A stretch of 64,000 nt of DNA from Candidatus Desulfarcum epimagneticum (GCA_900659855.1 CAACVI010000005.1:1-64000); one strand, 5' to 3'; positions 1 through 8,951 are shown, numbered from the stretch's first letter. The notes: a model not told the origin generated them from the letters alone. Numbers and translations: made by a program.

Positions 1-115
1 AAAGTATCCCATTGTGTGCGCTTTATCAACTGTCAACAACATCATCTTGAAAGAGGCGAAAGCTTTACGGGATGGCGTGGAGCGATGACAACCGGTTCCT
101 GGAATAAAAAAACGT

Positions 116-340
116 TCACGCCTTTTTGGGCTTCAGCTTTTCCTTCGAGCGTTTCTTTCCCGAAACCAGCAAAACGATCAGCCCCAAAAGCGGGGAAAAA
201 ACCACCGAGAAAAACAGGTATCCCCAAAAGCCCATTTTTCGGTTCATGCCGCACAGCGCAAGCAACAGGCACAGACCGAAATAGATGATCTGGACATACG
301 GCGGGTACACAAAAACCATTGTCACTGGCAGACAGGACAT
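116..340 (-). CDS. Small two-helix membrane protein of unknown function
   Basis: A 74-residue protein with two hydrophobic segments (about residues 8-30 and 36-59) joined by a short basic loop, and a very Lys/Arg-rich tail (KKRSKEKLKPKK). This predicts a small inner-membrane hairpin with a cytoplasmic basic tail. The start at 340 is supported by a strong ribosome-binding site (AAAGGAGG) a few bases upstream. The arrangement NRKMGFWGYLFF followed by SPLLGLI resembles small uncharacterised membrane proteins known in several bacterial phyla, but no function can be given. It lies downstream of the decayed nspC on the same strand. Confidence 0.55.
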   Translation of the reverse strand: MSCLPVTMVFVYPPYVQIIYFGLCLLLALCGMNRKMGFWGYLFFSVVFSPLLGLIVLLVSGKKRSKEKLKPKKA

Positions 341-400
341 TTTAACATCCTCCTTTTATTCTTTGAAAACACATCATGGCCTTTTTCGGACGCTTGCCAA

Positions 401-466
401 ATATTATCATAGTATGCCGAACGAACAAAAAACACCGCGGCGCGCTTTTTTACGATGTCGTCAAGT
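401..466. repeat. Degenerate half of a palindromic intergenic repeat
   Basis: The motif TTTTTACGATGTCGTCAA at about 449-466 is the same end motif as in the complete palindromic element at 4441-4605. The sequence to its left contains GGCATACTA in the same orientation as in that element. The repeat begins exactly where similarity of the nspC remnant to its family ends, so it probably marks the break in that gene. Confidence 0.4.
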
Positions 467-469
467 TTG

Positions 470-910
470 CTTCCCGCATGAAGGGGCTGATCAAAGGAAT
501 ATTCCCCTATCACATCCCCAGCAAGACAGGAAACACCGCCTATACGATTAGGTGTGTGTTTTTTTCCCAGGTTTTCCGGATCCCGTTATGTGTGGCCGAC
601 AGGGCATTTCCATGTCGGCTTTCATAATGTCAAGCACGGTCGCGACAAGAAAACCGGCATGGAGCGCCACAGCCTCCCCCGGCTCCAGATAGACCGTCAC
701 CCCCCAGCGCGTCTGAAATGATCTTATAGTATCCATAAGAAGATCAAGAGCATATCCCGACCGGGTGATATGATGCCCGCCGCCAAAATTCACATATTTC
801 ATTTTTTCGATTACGCGTCCAAAACCTGATTCAACCGCCTTGACGGTTCGCGCCAAAGAGTCCGCATTCTGCTGACAAAGATTATGCCAGCAAAATTTTG
901 CGCCCGGTTT
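470..910 (-). pseudogene. nspC: Carboxy(nor)spermidine decarboxylase remnant
   Basis: The remnant encodes hallmarks of the PLP-dependent carboxynorspermidine decarboxylase family: HNLCQQNADSLARTV, VNFGGGHHITR, VYLEPGEAVALHAGFLVATV, then EMPCRPHITGSGKPGKK and, in another frame, GGVSCLAGDVIGEYSF. It is not functional. The N-terminal third with the PLP lysine is missing. About 15-20 residues are deleted between VLDI and EMPCRP. One extra A near 545 shifts the frame. The C-terminus is cut by a repeat at about 466. Intact NspC is about 370-400 residues. In the family it decarboxylates carboxy(nor)spermidine, the product of the enzyme encoded directly upstream, so this strain would need another copy elsewhere to finish spermidine synthesis. 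Confidence 0.85.
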
Positions 911-1038
911 TTTCCCGAACCCGTGACAGGATTGCAAGATTTTTCGCCAGAAGATTTTTATCCACCACGAAACAAGGAGTTGAGATTTCATGGGAGTTGA
1001 AGTTAAGTTTTAAAAAAGTGGGGGATAATGCCATAATT

Positions 1039-2232
1039 TCAATCCACTTTCACCGATTTCCAGGGAAATCCGAATTGAGCGAGAGCCTCCATAAAGGGAT
1101 CCGGATCAAACTGCTCCATATTCCAGACTCCGGGTTTGCGCCATTTGTTCCGCATCATCATCATGGCGCCGATCATGGCCGGAACCCCTGTGGTATAGGA
1201 AACGGCCTGGGAACCCACCTCCTCATAAGCCGCCTCATGGCTACATATATTATATACATATAGAGTTTTTTGTTTCCCATCCTTGATTCCCTTAAGCAGG
1301 CATCCTATGCAGGTATGCCCCTGGGTCAGCGGGCCAAGAGACGAGGGCTCGGGCAGCACTGACTTTAAAAATTTAAGAGGCGCGATCCTGTGACCTTCGT
1401 GTTCCACAGGCTCAATACCTGTCATGCCTATGTTTTCAAGCATTCTGAGGTAATGGAGATACTGATCGGAAAATGTCATCCAGAAACGGGCGCGTTTAAG
1501 CCCCTTGAGATGCGTCACTAAAGACTCCAACTCTTCATGGTATATCAGGTAGCATTTTTTGTTCCCAATCCCCCCGGGGAATTCATAATCCATCGACCAT
1601 GAAAGGGGGTCGGTCTCCACCCATTCTCCATGATCCCAGAATCTTCCCTTCTGGGTGATTTCCCGTATGTTTATTTCGGGATTAAAATTAGTGGCGAAAT
1701 GCTGACCATGGTCGCCGGCGTTGCAGTCTATAATATCCAGTTCATGGATTTCGTCAAAATGATGTTTCTGCGCCCAGGCGCAAAAAACATTGGTCACTCC
1801 GGGATCAAAACCGGAGCCAAGAAGCGCCATGATTCCCTTTTCCCTGAAACGGTCCTTATACTCCCACTGCCATTTATACTCAAATTTAGCTTCATCACGG
1901 GGCTCATAGTTTGCTGTGTCAAGATAATCAACACCTGTTTCCACACACGCGTCCATAAGAGGAATATCCTGATATGGCAGGGCAAGGTTCACCACAATAT
2001 TCGGTCTGTTCTTATTGATAAAAGCGACCGTTTCCCGAACATTGTCCGCGTCAAGCCGCGCGGTCGCGATAGCGCGGCCTGTTCTTCTCATGATGCTTTC
2101 CGCTATCGCGTCACATTTGGATATGCCGCGGCTGGCAAGGATAATATCAGAAAAAACCTCCGGCGCCTGGGCGCATTTATGCGCGGCCACGCTTCCGACA
2201 CCTCCCGCGCCGATTATTAGAATTTTGGACAT
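1039..2232 (-). CDS. Carboxy(nor)spermidine synthase (saccharopine dehydrogenase family)
   Basis: A 397-residue saccharopine-dehydrogenase-like protein. The N-terminus has a Rossmann NAD(P)H site (ILIIGAGGVGSVAAHKCAQ), followed by NLALPYQD and LDTANYE, and a C-terminal domain with VPAMIGAMMMM. In bacteria with the alternative polyamine route this family reductively condenses putrescine (or diaminopropane) with aspartate semialdehyde to give carboxyspermidine or carboxynorspermidine. Context supports this rather than lysine metabolism: speA lies upstream and an nspC remnant downstream, all on the minus strand. The ATG at 2232 has a GGAGGGG ribosome-binding site about 8 bases upstream. A short upstream reading frame overlaps this start by 16 bases, so translational coupling is possible. 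Cytoplasmic. Confidence 0.88.
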   Translation of the reverse strand: MSKILIIGAGGVGSVAAHKCAQAPEVFSDIILASRGISKCDAIAESIMRRTGRAIATARLDADNVRETVAFINKNRPNIVVNLALPYQDIPLMDACVETGVDYLDTANYEPRDEAKFEYKWQWEYKDRFREKGIMALLGSGFDPGVTNVFCAWAQKHHFDEIHELDIIDCNAGDHGQHFATNFNPEINIREITQKGRFWDHGEWVETDPLSWSMDYEFPGGIGNKKCYLIYHEELESLVTHLKGLKRARFWMTFSDQYLHYLRMLENIGMTGIEPVEHEGHRIAPLKFLKSVLPEPSSLGPLTQGHTCIGCLLKGIKDGKQKTLYVYNICSHEAAYEEVGSQAVSYTTGVPAMIGAMMMMRNKWRKPGVWNMEQFDPDPFMEALAQFGFPWKSVKVD

Positions 2233-2324
2233 ACAGTGGCCCCTCCTTTTTCAAGCTCGACAGGACACCAATGGTTAAACAGGGTTTCCTGAACAATTCG
2301 AAAATCAAAAAAATTGATATCCAT
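2217..2324 (-). CDS. Possible 35-residue leader ORF overlapping the carboxyspermidine synthase start
   Basis: A short open frame begins with ATG at 2324 behind a good ribosome-binding site (GGGGAGGA, about 6 bases upstream) and ends with TAA at 2217, inside the next gene. The synthase's own ribosome-binding site lies within this frame. Nothing identifies the peptide itself. It may be a leader that couples or regulates translation, as is known for some polyamine genes, or it may be fortuitous. It lies in the gap between speA and the synthase. Confidence 0.33.
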   Translation of the reverse strand: MDINFFDFRIVQETLFNHWCPVELEKGGATVCPKF

Positions 2325-2495
2325 AAATTATCCTCCCCGCTCCAACATTCAGCCTTCCAGCCGCCTCTTAATTTTTACAAATGGGGAAGTTCACAAACCG
2401 TTCCCTGATTTGTTCTTTTATCCCTCTTGTTTGAATCACTTTCATGACCTGTTTCCTGCTTGATAAATTTTATTTTCCGGACGGTAAATCGTTTC

Positions 2496-4418
2496 TCACA
2501 CATCGCGCTCATTGACATCAATATAGGAATGGCCATCCAGCGCCCCCGCCAGTTCTCTCATATACAATCGCCTTGTTTCCTCACTCAGCGACGCGGCCCG
2601 CAAGCGTTTCCTATAAGTTTTAAACAATCCCTCCGAATCAAAATCCACATGACTCAAAATCTCTTCCACGCTTTCTCCTTTCAGAATCTTATCCAGCTGA
2701 TAATCGCCTTTTTCGTCAATGCGCGCGTTAAAGGAATTGAAGTTTCCAAAAAGATTATGCATGTCCCCTAAAATTTCCTGATAGGCGCCCACGAGAAATA
2801 TGCCGATCAGATAGGGCTCATCCCGGGACAAAAAATGCGCCGGAAGACTGGTCTCAAATCCCCGGCTGTGGACATATTTTTTGAACCGCCCGTCGGAGTC
2901 GCAGGTCAAATCCTGGACGGTCGCCCGGTTTCCGGGATATTCGTCCAGCCTTTGCAGGGGAAGAATGGGAAACAACTGATCAATGGCCCAGACATCCGGG
3001 GTTGACCTGAACAGGGAAAAATTGGCGAAATATTTGTCCGCCAGTCTGTCTTCCAGCTCATAAAGGGTTTCATGATGGGCGCGCGCGTCCGGGACGCCTC
3101 GCAGCAATTCCCTTGCTTTAAAGCAAATGGAATAAAAAAGCCGCTCGGCGAGGGCACGCTGACTGAGATTGATCACGCCATAAGAAAACATGATCTGCAT
3201 GTCTTTGAGCCAATATACGGCATTATGATACGCTTCCAGGGCCGAAGACTCATCGACTGTATGAAGCTGACTCCATAAATCGCTTATAATATCAGGGGCG
3301 GATTCGGGAGGAGGCTGAAGGGGCGCCGGAGGGGAGACGGATTCAGCGGCGACGATATCCGTGATGAAAACCGCGTGGTGGGCGACGATGGCCCGTCCGT
3401 TTTCCGTGATGATATCAGGGCGCGGCAGATTCAAAGGATCACAAATTTCCTTAAAAGCGTAAATGACATTATTGGCATATTCTTCAATGGTATAATTGGC
3501 TGAAAAAAAACGGCTCGACATCATGCCCTCGTAATCCACTCCCAGTCCGCCCCCCACGTCCACGATTTCAATGGGCGCGCCCAACGCCCGCAGCTCGGCG
3601 TAAAAACGGGTGGACTCATTCAGGGCTTTCTGAATGTCGTGGACATTGGGAATCTGGGACCCGATATGAAAATGCATCAATCGCAGGGCCTGGATCAGCC
3701 CGGCCTCTTTAAGAATACTCACCGCTTCTATGATCCCGGAGGCCCCCAGGCCGAACTTGGATTTCGCTCCCCCGCTGTTTTCCCACCTGCCTTTTCCAAA
3801 AGAAGCCAGTTTGATCCGCACACCTAAGCGCGGCGTCACATTCAAACGATTTGCCTCCCGGAAAATCAAGCTTAATTCCGAGATCTTTTCAATCACGATA
3901 TAAGGCTTCAATCCTATCTCACCCGCGATCAGGGCCATGCGTATGTATGGGCGATCCTTGCAGCCATTGCAGATCAAAAGTCCGCCGGCGCGGGAGGCGG
4001 TCAGGGCCGCGATCAATTCCGGTTTAGACCCGACTTCCAGGCCCGCCGCCCCGGCGTTTAAAACCGCCTCCACAACCTGGCGGCGCTGATTCACTTTGAT
4101 GGGATACACCGGCATATAACGGGCGGGGTAGCGCTCTTTTTCCATGGCCGTTTCAAACGCGTTTCGCAATCTTTCCACACGCCGGCGCAAAATGCCAGGG
4201 AAGCGGACCAGGGCCGGAAGAGAAAATCCCCGGCTCATGAAATCCCGTGACAACCTGTAAAGACTCGCGGCGCTCCCGCCCGGCGTTGGGGAAACCGTCA
4301 ACTCGCCGTTTGGATCAATATCAAAAAAATTCTCGCCCCATCGATCCATATTATAGAGCGTTTTTGACTTGCCGATGTCCCATTCCGGCATATTTTTCTC
4401 CAATGCCATTAAATCCAT
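2496..4418 (-). CDS. speA: Biosynthetic arginine decarboxylase
   Basis: A 640-residue PLP-dependent fold-III decarboxylase converting arginine to agmatine, the first step to putrescine; the family is usually about 630-660 residues. Visible landmarks are the PLP-lysine motif YPIKVNQ (Lys at about 108), HFHIGSQI (about 265), VDVGGGLGVDYEG, ENGRAIVAHHAV and the C-terminal catalytic TCDSDG motif with its cysteine. The start was taken at 4418; an ATG three codons in is also possible. It lies upstream of the carboxyspermidine synthase and nspC remnant on the same strand, matching the arginine-agmatine-putrescine-carboxyspermidine route. No agmatine hydrolase is in the window. Cytoplasmic. Confidence 0.95.
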   Translation of the reverse strand: MDLMALEKNMPEWDIGKSKTLYNMDRWGENFFDIDPNGELTVSPTPGGSAASLYRLSRDFMSRGFSLPALVRFPGILRRRVERLRNAFETAMEKERYPARYMPVYPIKVNQRRQVVEAVLNAGAAGLEVGSKPELIAALTASRAGGLLICNGCKDRPYIRMALIAGEIGLKPYIVIEKISELSLIFREANRLNVTPRLGVRIKLASFGKGRWENSGGAKSKFGLGASGIIEAVSILKEAGLIQALRLMHFHIGSQIPNVHDIQKALNESTRFYAELRALGAPIEIVDVGGGLGVDYEGMMSSRFFSANYTIEEYANNVIYAFKEICDPLNLPRPDIITENGRAIVAHHAVFITDIVAAESVSPPAPLQPPPESAPDIISDLWSQLHTVDESSALEAYHNAVYWLKDMQIMFSYGVINLSQRALAERLFYSICFKARELLRGVPDARAHHETLYELEDRLADKYFANFSLFRSTPDVWAIDQLFPILPLQRLDEYPGNRATVQDLTCDSDGRFKKYVHSRGFETSLPAHFLSRDEPYLIGIFLVGAYQEILGDMHNLFGNFNSFNARIDEKGDYQLDKILKGESVEEILSHVDFDSEGLFKTYRKRLRAASLSEETRRLYMRELAGALDGHSYIDVNERDV

Positions 4419-4440
4419 CCATTCGAATCGATCCGATCTA

Positions 4441-4605
4441 AAGATTGATAAACTCGTAAAAAATGGATCAGACGGGATCGTAAAAATTCGATATACAAGG
4501 CGTAGTGGTTATTTTTAATTGAGGCAATACATGTAGTATGCCTCAATTAAAAATAAGCGCTGCAACACAGTAGATCGGATTTTTTACGATGTCGTCAAAG
4601 ATTGA
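4441..4605. repeat. Palindromic intergenic repeat element
   Basis: The core is a near-perfect inverted repeat: TTATTTTTAATTGAGGCA at 4509-4526 pairs with TGCCTCAATTAAAAATAA at 4538-4555 across a short loop. The flanks form a weaker outer palindrome, with CGTAAAAAAT..GATC near 4456 facing GATC..ATTTTTTACG near 4572. It fills the gap between speA and the ABC genes. It could act as a terminator or be a non-autonomous palindromic element. A degraded relative is at 401-466. Confidence 0.7.
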
Positions 4606-4640
4606 AGCGTCCGACGCTTAAGACGCTTAAAGAGTGAGAC

Positions 4641-6257
4641 TCACGTCTCCGCCAGCCGGCCATCATCCAGTTTCAAAATCCGGTCGGCGGCCCCGAAATA
4701 CATATCGTCATGGGTGACCGCCACCACGGTTTTGCCCATTTCTTTGAACATGGGCAGAAGGGACTCATAAAAATATTTCCGAAAACGCGGCGACTGCTCG
4801 GCGGCCCACTCATCCAGGAGACAGACGGGCCGATCCTCCATGACGGCGACGGCCAGGGCCAGACGCTTTTTTTGCCCGGTGGACAGATCCAGGGGGGTGA
4901 AGCGTCCGTCTTCAAATCGGACCTTGTCGTCAATCTCCATGATCTCCAGCCATTTCCGGACTTTCCCGGGGTCCGGGTCCGGCAGGCCGTAAAGCCGGTC
5001 AAACAGGTGAAAATCGCTGAAGACCGGCGAGAAAAAAGACCGGACGGCCGCCGCGCTACTGATTTCCGCGCCGTTGATCTCCACTTTCCCCGACCGGGGA
5101 ATGTACAGGCCGGCGAGCATTTTCAGCAGGGTGGATTTGCCGCTGCCGTTTCCGCCGGTGATGAACACGATCTCGCCGGGATATAAGTTCAGATCAATGC
5201 CGAATACGGAAAAAAGAATCCCGCCCCCGGAATCGGTGTGGGAAAATCCCAGGCCCCTGTATTGAATCTCGCGGAACTCTTTCACCGGCGGCGCCCCGGC
5301 GGGGTCATCCTGCTCAACGGACATTTTCTCCATATCCTTTCCCAGCGCGACAATCCTTTCCACGGACACCCATGCCCGGACAATATAGGGAACCGTGTCC
5401 TTCAGCGCGTAAAAAGGAATAAACAAAAGCACGGCCACAGTGATCATGACGGCGGAATGGGGAACGTCTTTAAAGGCCGGGAGAACGAACAGGATGGGAA
5501 CAAACACAATGAACTCAAAAAAACCGGAGGCCACATTGCTTTTGACCAGCGCCTTTTCCGCCCTTTCCCGGTACAGGCGGGCTAAAAAAGTCTTTTCCCT
5601 GAAATCCCGGGAAAAGAAATCGGCGCTTTTTTCCCGGTTGAGCCTCAGTTCCTTGAATCCGTCCAGCAGGTCGCCGGCGGAGTCGAACATCTCCTGTTCT
5701 TTTTCCCTCGCCTTGTGGATCAGGGTTTTAAACCGGATGATCTGGACGGCGTAGATGGCCGATCCCAGGACAAAAACGCCGGCCACAAGAAAAAATGACA
5801 GCGCTTGCACAGCCCCGAGATAAACGACCACGCATACGGAAAGCAGGGCCGACTCAACGCATGAGGCCAGCATGTCCACCATGTCGGAGATGGCCCGGGC
5901 GTCCAGGGCGATGGCGTTGTAAAACCTGGAGGTCCCGGTTTTCTCAAAGGATTCCAGATTCAGGCGCCTGACTTTTTCAAGCGTCCGGCCCCGGATGTCG
6001 CTGAGCACGCTCTCCAGAAGGGAAACCATTTTTTTTCGGGAAATGATGTAGAACCGGGTCATCAGCGCCAGCAGAAGGACAAACAGGAGCAGATGCCGGA
6101 AATCCCTGTCTTCGGGCAGAAGATTCGTCATCAGGGTGTTGACCATGATCAGGCAGGCGGTGTCAAAAAACACATAGGCGCCCATGGCGGCCAGATAGCC
6201 TTTGAGGTCCCCTTTCTTTTCAAGAATGATATCCTGAATCATGACGGGCGCTCCCAT
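4641..6257 (-). CDS. Cyclic-peptide/siderophore-type ABC exporter (TM-ATPase half-transporter)
   Basis: A 538-residue half-transporter of the SyrD/PvdE/YojI type. Residues 1-320 hold about six membrane segments. The ATPase domain has Walker A GGNGSGKST (about 366), a variant ABC signature LSTGQKKR (about 457), Walker B VCLLDEWAAEQ (about 477) and switch histidine THDD (about 514). LSTGQ and DEWAA are typical of exporters of cyclic or non-ribosomal peptides and of siderophore intermediates. It overlaps the upstream exporter gene by 19 bases, so the pair is translationally coupled and probably forms a heterodimer. The fused protein at 20670-24071 looks like the same pair in one chain. It lies next to a cysC remnant in a region with PKS, condensation and sulfotransferase genes. 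Confidence 0.88.
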   Translation of the reverse strand: MGAPVMIQDIILEKKGDLKGYLAAMGAYVFFDTACLIMVNTLMTNLLPEDRDFRHLLLFVLLLALMTRFYIISRKKMVSLLESVLSDIRGRTLEKVRRLNLESFEKTGTSRFYNAIALDARAISDMVDMLASCVESALLSVCVVVYLGAVQALSFFLVAGVFVLGSAIYAVQIIRFKTLIHKAREKEQEMFDSAGDLLDGFKELRLNREKSADFFSRDFREKTFLARLYRERAEKALVKSNVASGFFEFIVFVPILFVLPAFKDVPHSAVMITVAVLLFIPFYALKDTVPYIVRAWVSVERIVALGKDMEKMSVEQDDPAGAPPVKEFREIQYRGLGFSHTDSGGGILFSVFGIDLNLYPGEIVFITGGNGSGKSTLLKMLAGLYIPRSGKVEINGAEISSAAAVRSFFSPVFSDFHLFDRLYGLPDPDPGKVRKWLEIMEIDDKVRFEDGRFTPLDLSTGQKKRLALAVAVMEDRPVCLLDEWAAEQSPRFRKYFYESLLPMFKEMGKTVVAVTHDDMYFGAADRILKLDDGRLAET

Positions 6258-7870
6258 GTCTTTTCAATTTTTCCGAAATCCATCTTCACCACACGGTCCG
6301 CCACATGAAAATACCGATCGTCATGGGTGGCCGCCACAATGGTTTTGCCCTCTGATTTTAAAGAGGGCAGAATTCGCTCATAAAAGGTTTTTCTGAACCG
6401 CGGGTCCTGCTCGGCGGCCCACTCGTCAAACAGGCACACGGGCCTGTCCTCCAGAAGAGCCACCACCAGGGCCAGCCGTTTGGTCTGGCCCGCCGACAGT
6501 CCGGAGTGAAGAATCCGGGTGTTTTCAATCGACGCTTTGCCTTCAAGGCCCATCATGGCGATCAGGTCCCGGGCTTTTTTTTCAGAGACTTTCTCCAGGC
6601 CGTAAAGTTCATCGAACAGGTGGCAGTCCGCGAACACCGCTGAGAAAAGCCGTCTTTGGTCCCGGAGGGGGACCCTTGAGCCGTCAATGAAAAAAGCGCC
6701 CCCGGACGGCTCGTAAAGCCCGGCCAGAAGTTTCAGAAAGGTGGATTTTCCGCTTCCGTTTCCGCCTGTGAGAAAAACCATTTCCCCCCGGTTGACGGCC
6801 AGATCAATGGGCCCCACGGAAAAAGCCTCCCTCCCCTCTTTTCCGGGGTAATGAAAGGAAAGTGTTTCACAGGAGAGGGTTTTGAATTCAAGCGCTCTTC
6901 CGGGCGGAATGTCGTCTGAAGGGGCCGAATCCTCCAGTTTGGCTTTCATATCCATCACCCGCTCGGCGGACACATTTCCCCGGACGATTTCAGGGACGGC
7001 GGCATTGATGACGTTTACGGGCTCCCATATGAACGCAAAGACGGCGATGATCTTAAAATTAAGGGTCAACGGCATGTCCTTTGAAAGAATGAACAGCGCG
7101 CAGCCTAAGGAAAGATAAAAAAGAACCACAAACACCACCGCGTTAATCCCGGCGAATTCATTGCCCACGGAAATCCTTAACTCCTTTGTCTTTTCCAGCA
7201 GGGGCGCCAGATGATTTTTGTAAAAATCCTCACTTTTCCCCCGGTTGAGTTTAAGTTCCTTGAAACCCTCCAGAGCGTGGCCGAAATCCTCAAAAAGCGA
7301 CTCCTCCGAACGAAAGGCGGCGTGATACGCCTCATCCAGCTTTTTCCTTTTGAGCCGAAAATAGAACCAGCCGAAGGCCATGACTGCGGCCAGAAAAAAA
7401 CCGGTTTTAAAAGACAGGAAAAAAATATAAAAAAAGACCGCCGCGATGGTGACCAGCGCCTGGAAAAATTTGATCCCGAAGGAAAAGGAGCGGGATATCT
7501 GCTTGGCGTCCAGGGTCAGCCGGGCGTATATATCGCCCTTGTCCAGCTCCTCAATCCGCGCCAGCCCGGATCGCCGGATCAGGTCCCCGACCCGGTTGCG
7601 ATATTTCTCCAGAACCTCTTCCGCCAGGACAACGCCTGAGGAAAGAGACACCCGCTTGGAAACCAGGAAAAAAGCCAGCATAAACAAAAAAAGGGGGATT
7701 TCCCAGGCCGCTGATTCGTTAAGCAAAACCTCTTCAGCCGCCTCATTGACCAGCGCCGCCAAAGCCGCGTAGGCCAGCCCGGCGACCAGGGAGGCGATCA
7801 GGACGAACAAAGCCCGGCGGTTGACCTCGCCTGTTTCCGAAAAAAAAATCAGTTGAATCAGTTTGGGCAT
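6239..7870 (-). CDS. Cyclic-peptide-type ABC exporter, partner half-transporter
   Basis: A 543-residue paralogue of the downstream gene with the same order: a hydrophobic membrane domain (residues 1-320), then an ATPase with Walker A GGNGSGKST (about 367), signature LSAGQTKR, Walker B VCLFDEWAAEQDP and THDD. The shared motif GFKELKLNRGKS in the membrane domain marks it as a close relative of the other exporters here. The ATG at 7870 follows a 277-base gap that separates it from a divergently oriented cysC remnant. It probably pairs with the downstream product to pump a peptide- or polyketide-derived compound from the cytoplasm. Confidence 0.87.
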   Translation of the reverse strand: MPKLIQLIFFSETGEVNRRALFVLIASLVAGLAYAALAALVNEAAEEVLLNESAAWEIPLFLFMLAFFLVSKRVSLSSGVVLAEEVLEKYRNRVGDLIRRSGLARIEELDKGDIYARLTLDAKQISRSFSFGIKFFQALVTIAAVFFYIFFLSFKTGFFLAAVMAFGWFYFRLKRKKLDEAYHAAFRSEESLFEDFGHALEGFKELKLNRGKSEDFYKNHLAPLLEKTKELRISVGNEFAGINAVVFVVLFYLSLGCALFILSKDMPLTLNFKIIAVFAFIWEPVNVINAAVPEIVRGNVSAERVMDMKAKLEDSAPSDDIPPGRALEFKTLSCETLSFHYPGKEGREAFSVGPIDLAVNRGEMVFLTGGNGSGKSTFLKLLAGLYEPSGGAFFIDGSRVPLRDQRRLFSAVFADCHLFDELYGLEKVSEKKARDLIAMMGLEGKASIENTRILHSGLSAGQTKRLALVVALLEDRPVCLFDEWAAEQDPRFRKTFYERILPSLKSEGKTIVAATHDDRYFHVADRVVKMDFGKIEKTWERPS

Positions 7871-8147
7871 ATTTAAAAACCGCCGGCGGTGTCCGGCGGA
7901 CTTTCAGAGCCGGGTCTGCGCGCGGGAAAAAATAAATTGAAATGACTTTCAGAAAATGATTAACAAAAAATTCGGACTTTGTCAAAAAAAAAAACACAGA
8001 GCGCCCCGCCCGAACGCTTTTTGTCCCCGGCGTTCTGATCACATGCTCTGAAAAATTCTCATCTCCGAAAAAAAATGTCCGAAACAAAGCGCCGGCAAAA
8101 ACTCTTATCACTTCAATCCCTTCAACTCACTCCCTTTTAACTTTTTC

Positions 8148-8176
8148 TTGACAAAACGCCCCGCTTTCATTATTAG
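8148..8176 (+). promoter_or_regulatory. Sigma70-like promoter of the first cysC copy
   Basis: TTGACA at 8148-8153 and TATTAG at 8171-8176 are separated by exactly 17 bases. The same -35 box, spacer length and almost the same spacer recur before the second cysC (24252-24280). This conservation, against more diverged surroundings, supports a working promoter about 45 bases upstream of the start codon. Confidence 0.75.
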
Positions 8177-8220
8177 AGAAAAATGATTTATAAAATAAAT
8201 TTGAATTCGGAAGCTTCCTG

Positions 8221-8920
8221 ATGGCCGAGTTCCATAAACGCGACATCTCCCGTTTCAACGGATACGTAAAAAAGGCCGATCGCGAAAAGCTTCACGGCCA
8301 CAAAGGCGTCGCGGTCTGGCTCACCGGTTTTTCCGCCTCGGGAAAATCCACCATCGCCCACCATCTTGACGTTTCGGAAAAACAAAGTTTCCGAAAAATT
8401 GCCCGAAGGGCATTATGTTCAAAAGCGCCTTTATGAAATGGGGCGCTCGACCTATGTGCTGGACGGGGACAACGTCCGGCATGGACTGTGCGCCGATCTG
8501 GGCTTTTCCCCATGCGACCGCTCCGAAAATATCCGCCGAATCGGGGAAATGGCCCGTCTTTTTGTGGACTCGGGAATTATCCTGCTCGCCGCCTTTATCT
8601 CGCCGGACAGAGCCGACAGACGAAAGATTCGGGAGATCATCGGGGAAAAAAATTTTATCGAGGTGTTTGTGGACTGCCCCATCCGCGTCTGCCGCCTCCG
8701 CGACCCCAAGGGAATCTACCGGAAAGCCCTGTCCGGGGAGATCAAAAATTTCACAGGAATCTCAGCGAAATATGACCCGCCCGAGCGACCCGACATCACC
8801 ATTCGGTCCGATAAGGAGACCGTGGATTCCGCCGTGAGCCGGCTGATCGCCCATATGAGAAAACGCCGGTTTATCCCGGGATCGGGAGCCCGGAGCCAAG
8901 GCGCGCGGCAACGCGCGTGA
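8221..8920 (+). pseudogene. cysC: Adenylylsulfate kinase, disrupted copy
   Basis: A near copy of the intact APS kinase at 24324-24971. It encodes the same N-terminus, P-loop (GFSASGKST), [31 protein letters not shown] and [10 protein letters not shown]. After codon 49 a 52-base insertion (8369-8420) interrupts it. Because 52 is not a multiple of three, the N-terminal part runs out of frame and stops at 8436, while the rest continues in another frame to 8920. Without rescue, no full kinase is made. A start in the insertion (8366) could give a C-terminal product lacking the P-loop, which should not be a kinase. The promoter is intact, so genes downstream may still be transcribed from it. Confidence 0.9.
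8369..8420. repeat. 52-bp hairpin-rich insertion in cysC
   Basis: Alignment with the intact cysC (24473 region) shows 52 extra bases between CATCTTG and AAAAGCG. They contain two perfect inverted repeats: TTTCGGAAA/TTTCCGAAA and TGCCCGAAGGGCA. No target duplication is obvious, and no second copy was noticed in the window. Size and structure resemble small palindromic elements that insert into genes, such as those of Rickettsia. Confidence 0.8.
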
Positions 8921-8951
8921 AGACAAACCCAATCGAATCAAGGAGGATTCA

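Noticed and set aside
8366-8920. Apparent 184-codon gene starting inside cysC
   Set aside because: Its first 18 codons come from the 52-bp insertion and the rest is the cysC C-terminal part without P-loop; treated as the second half of a disrupted gene.
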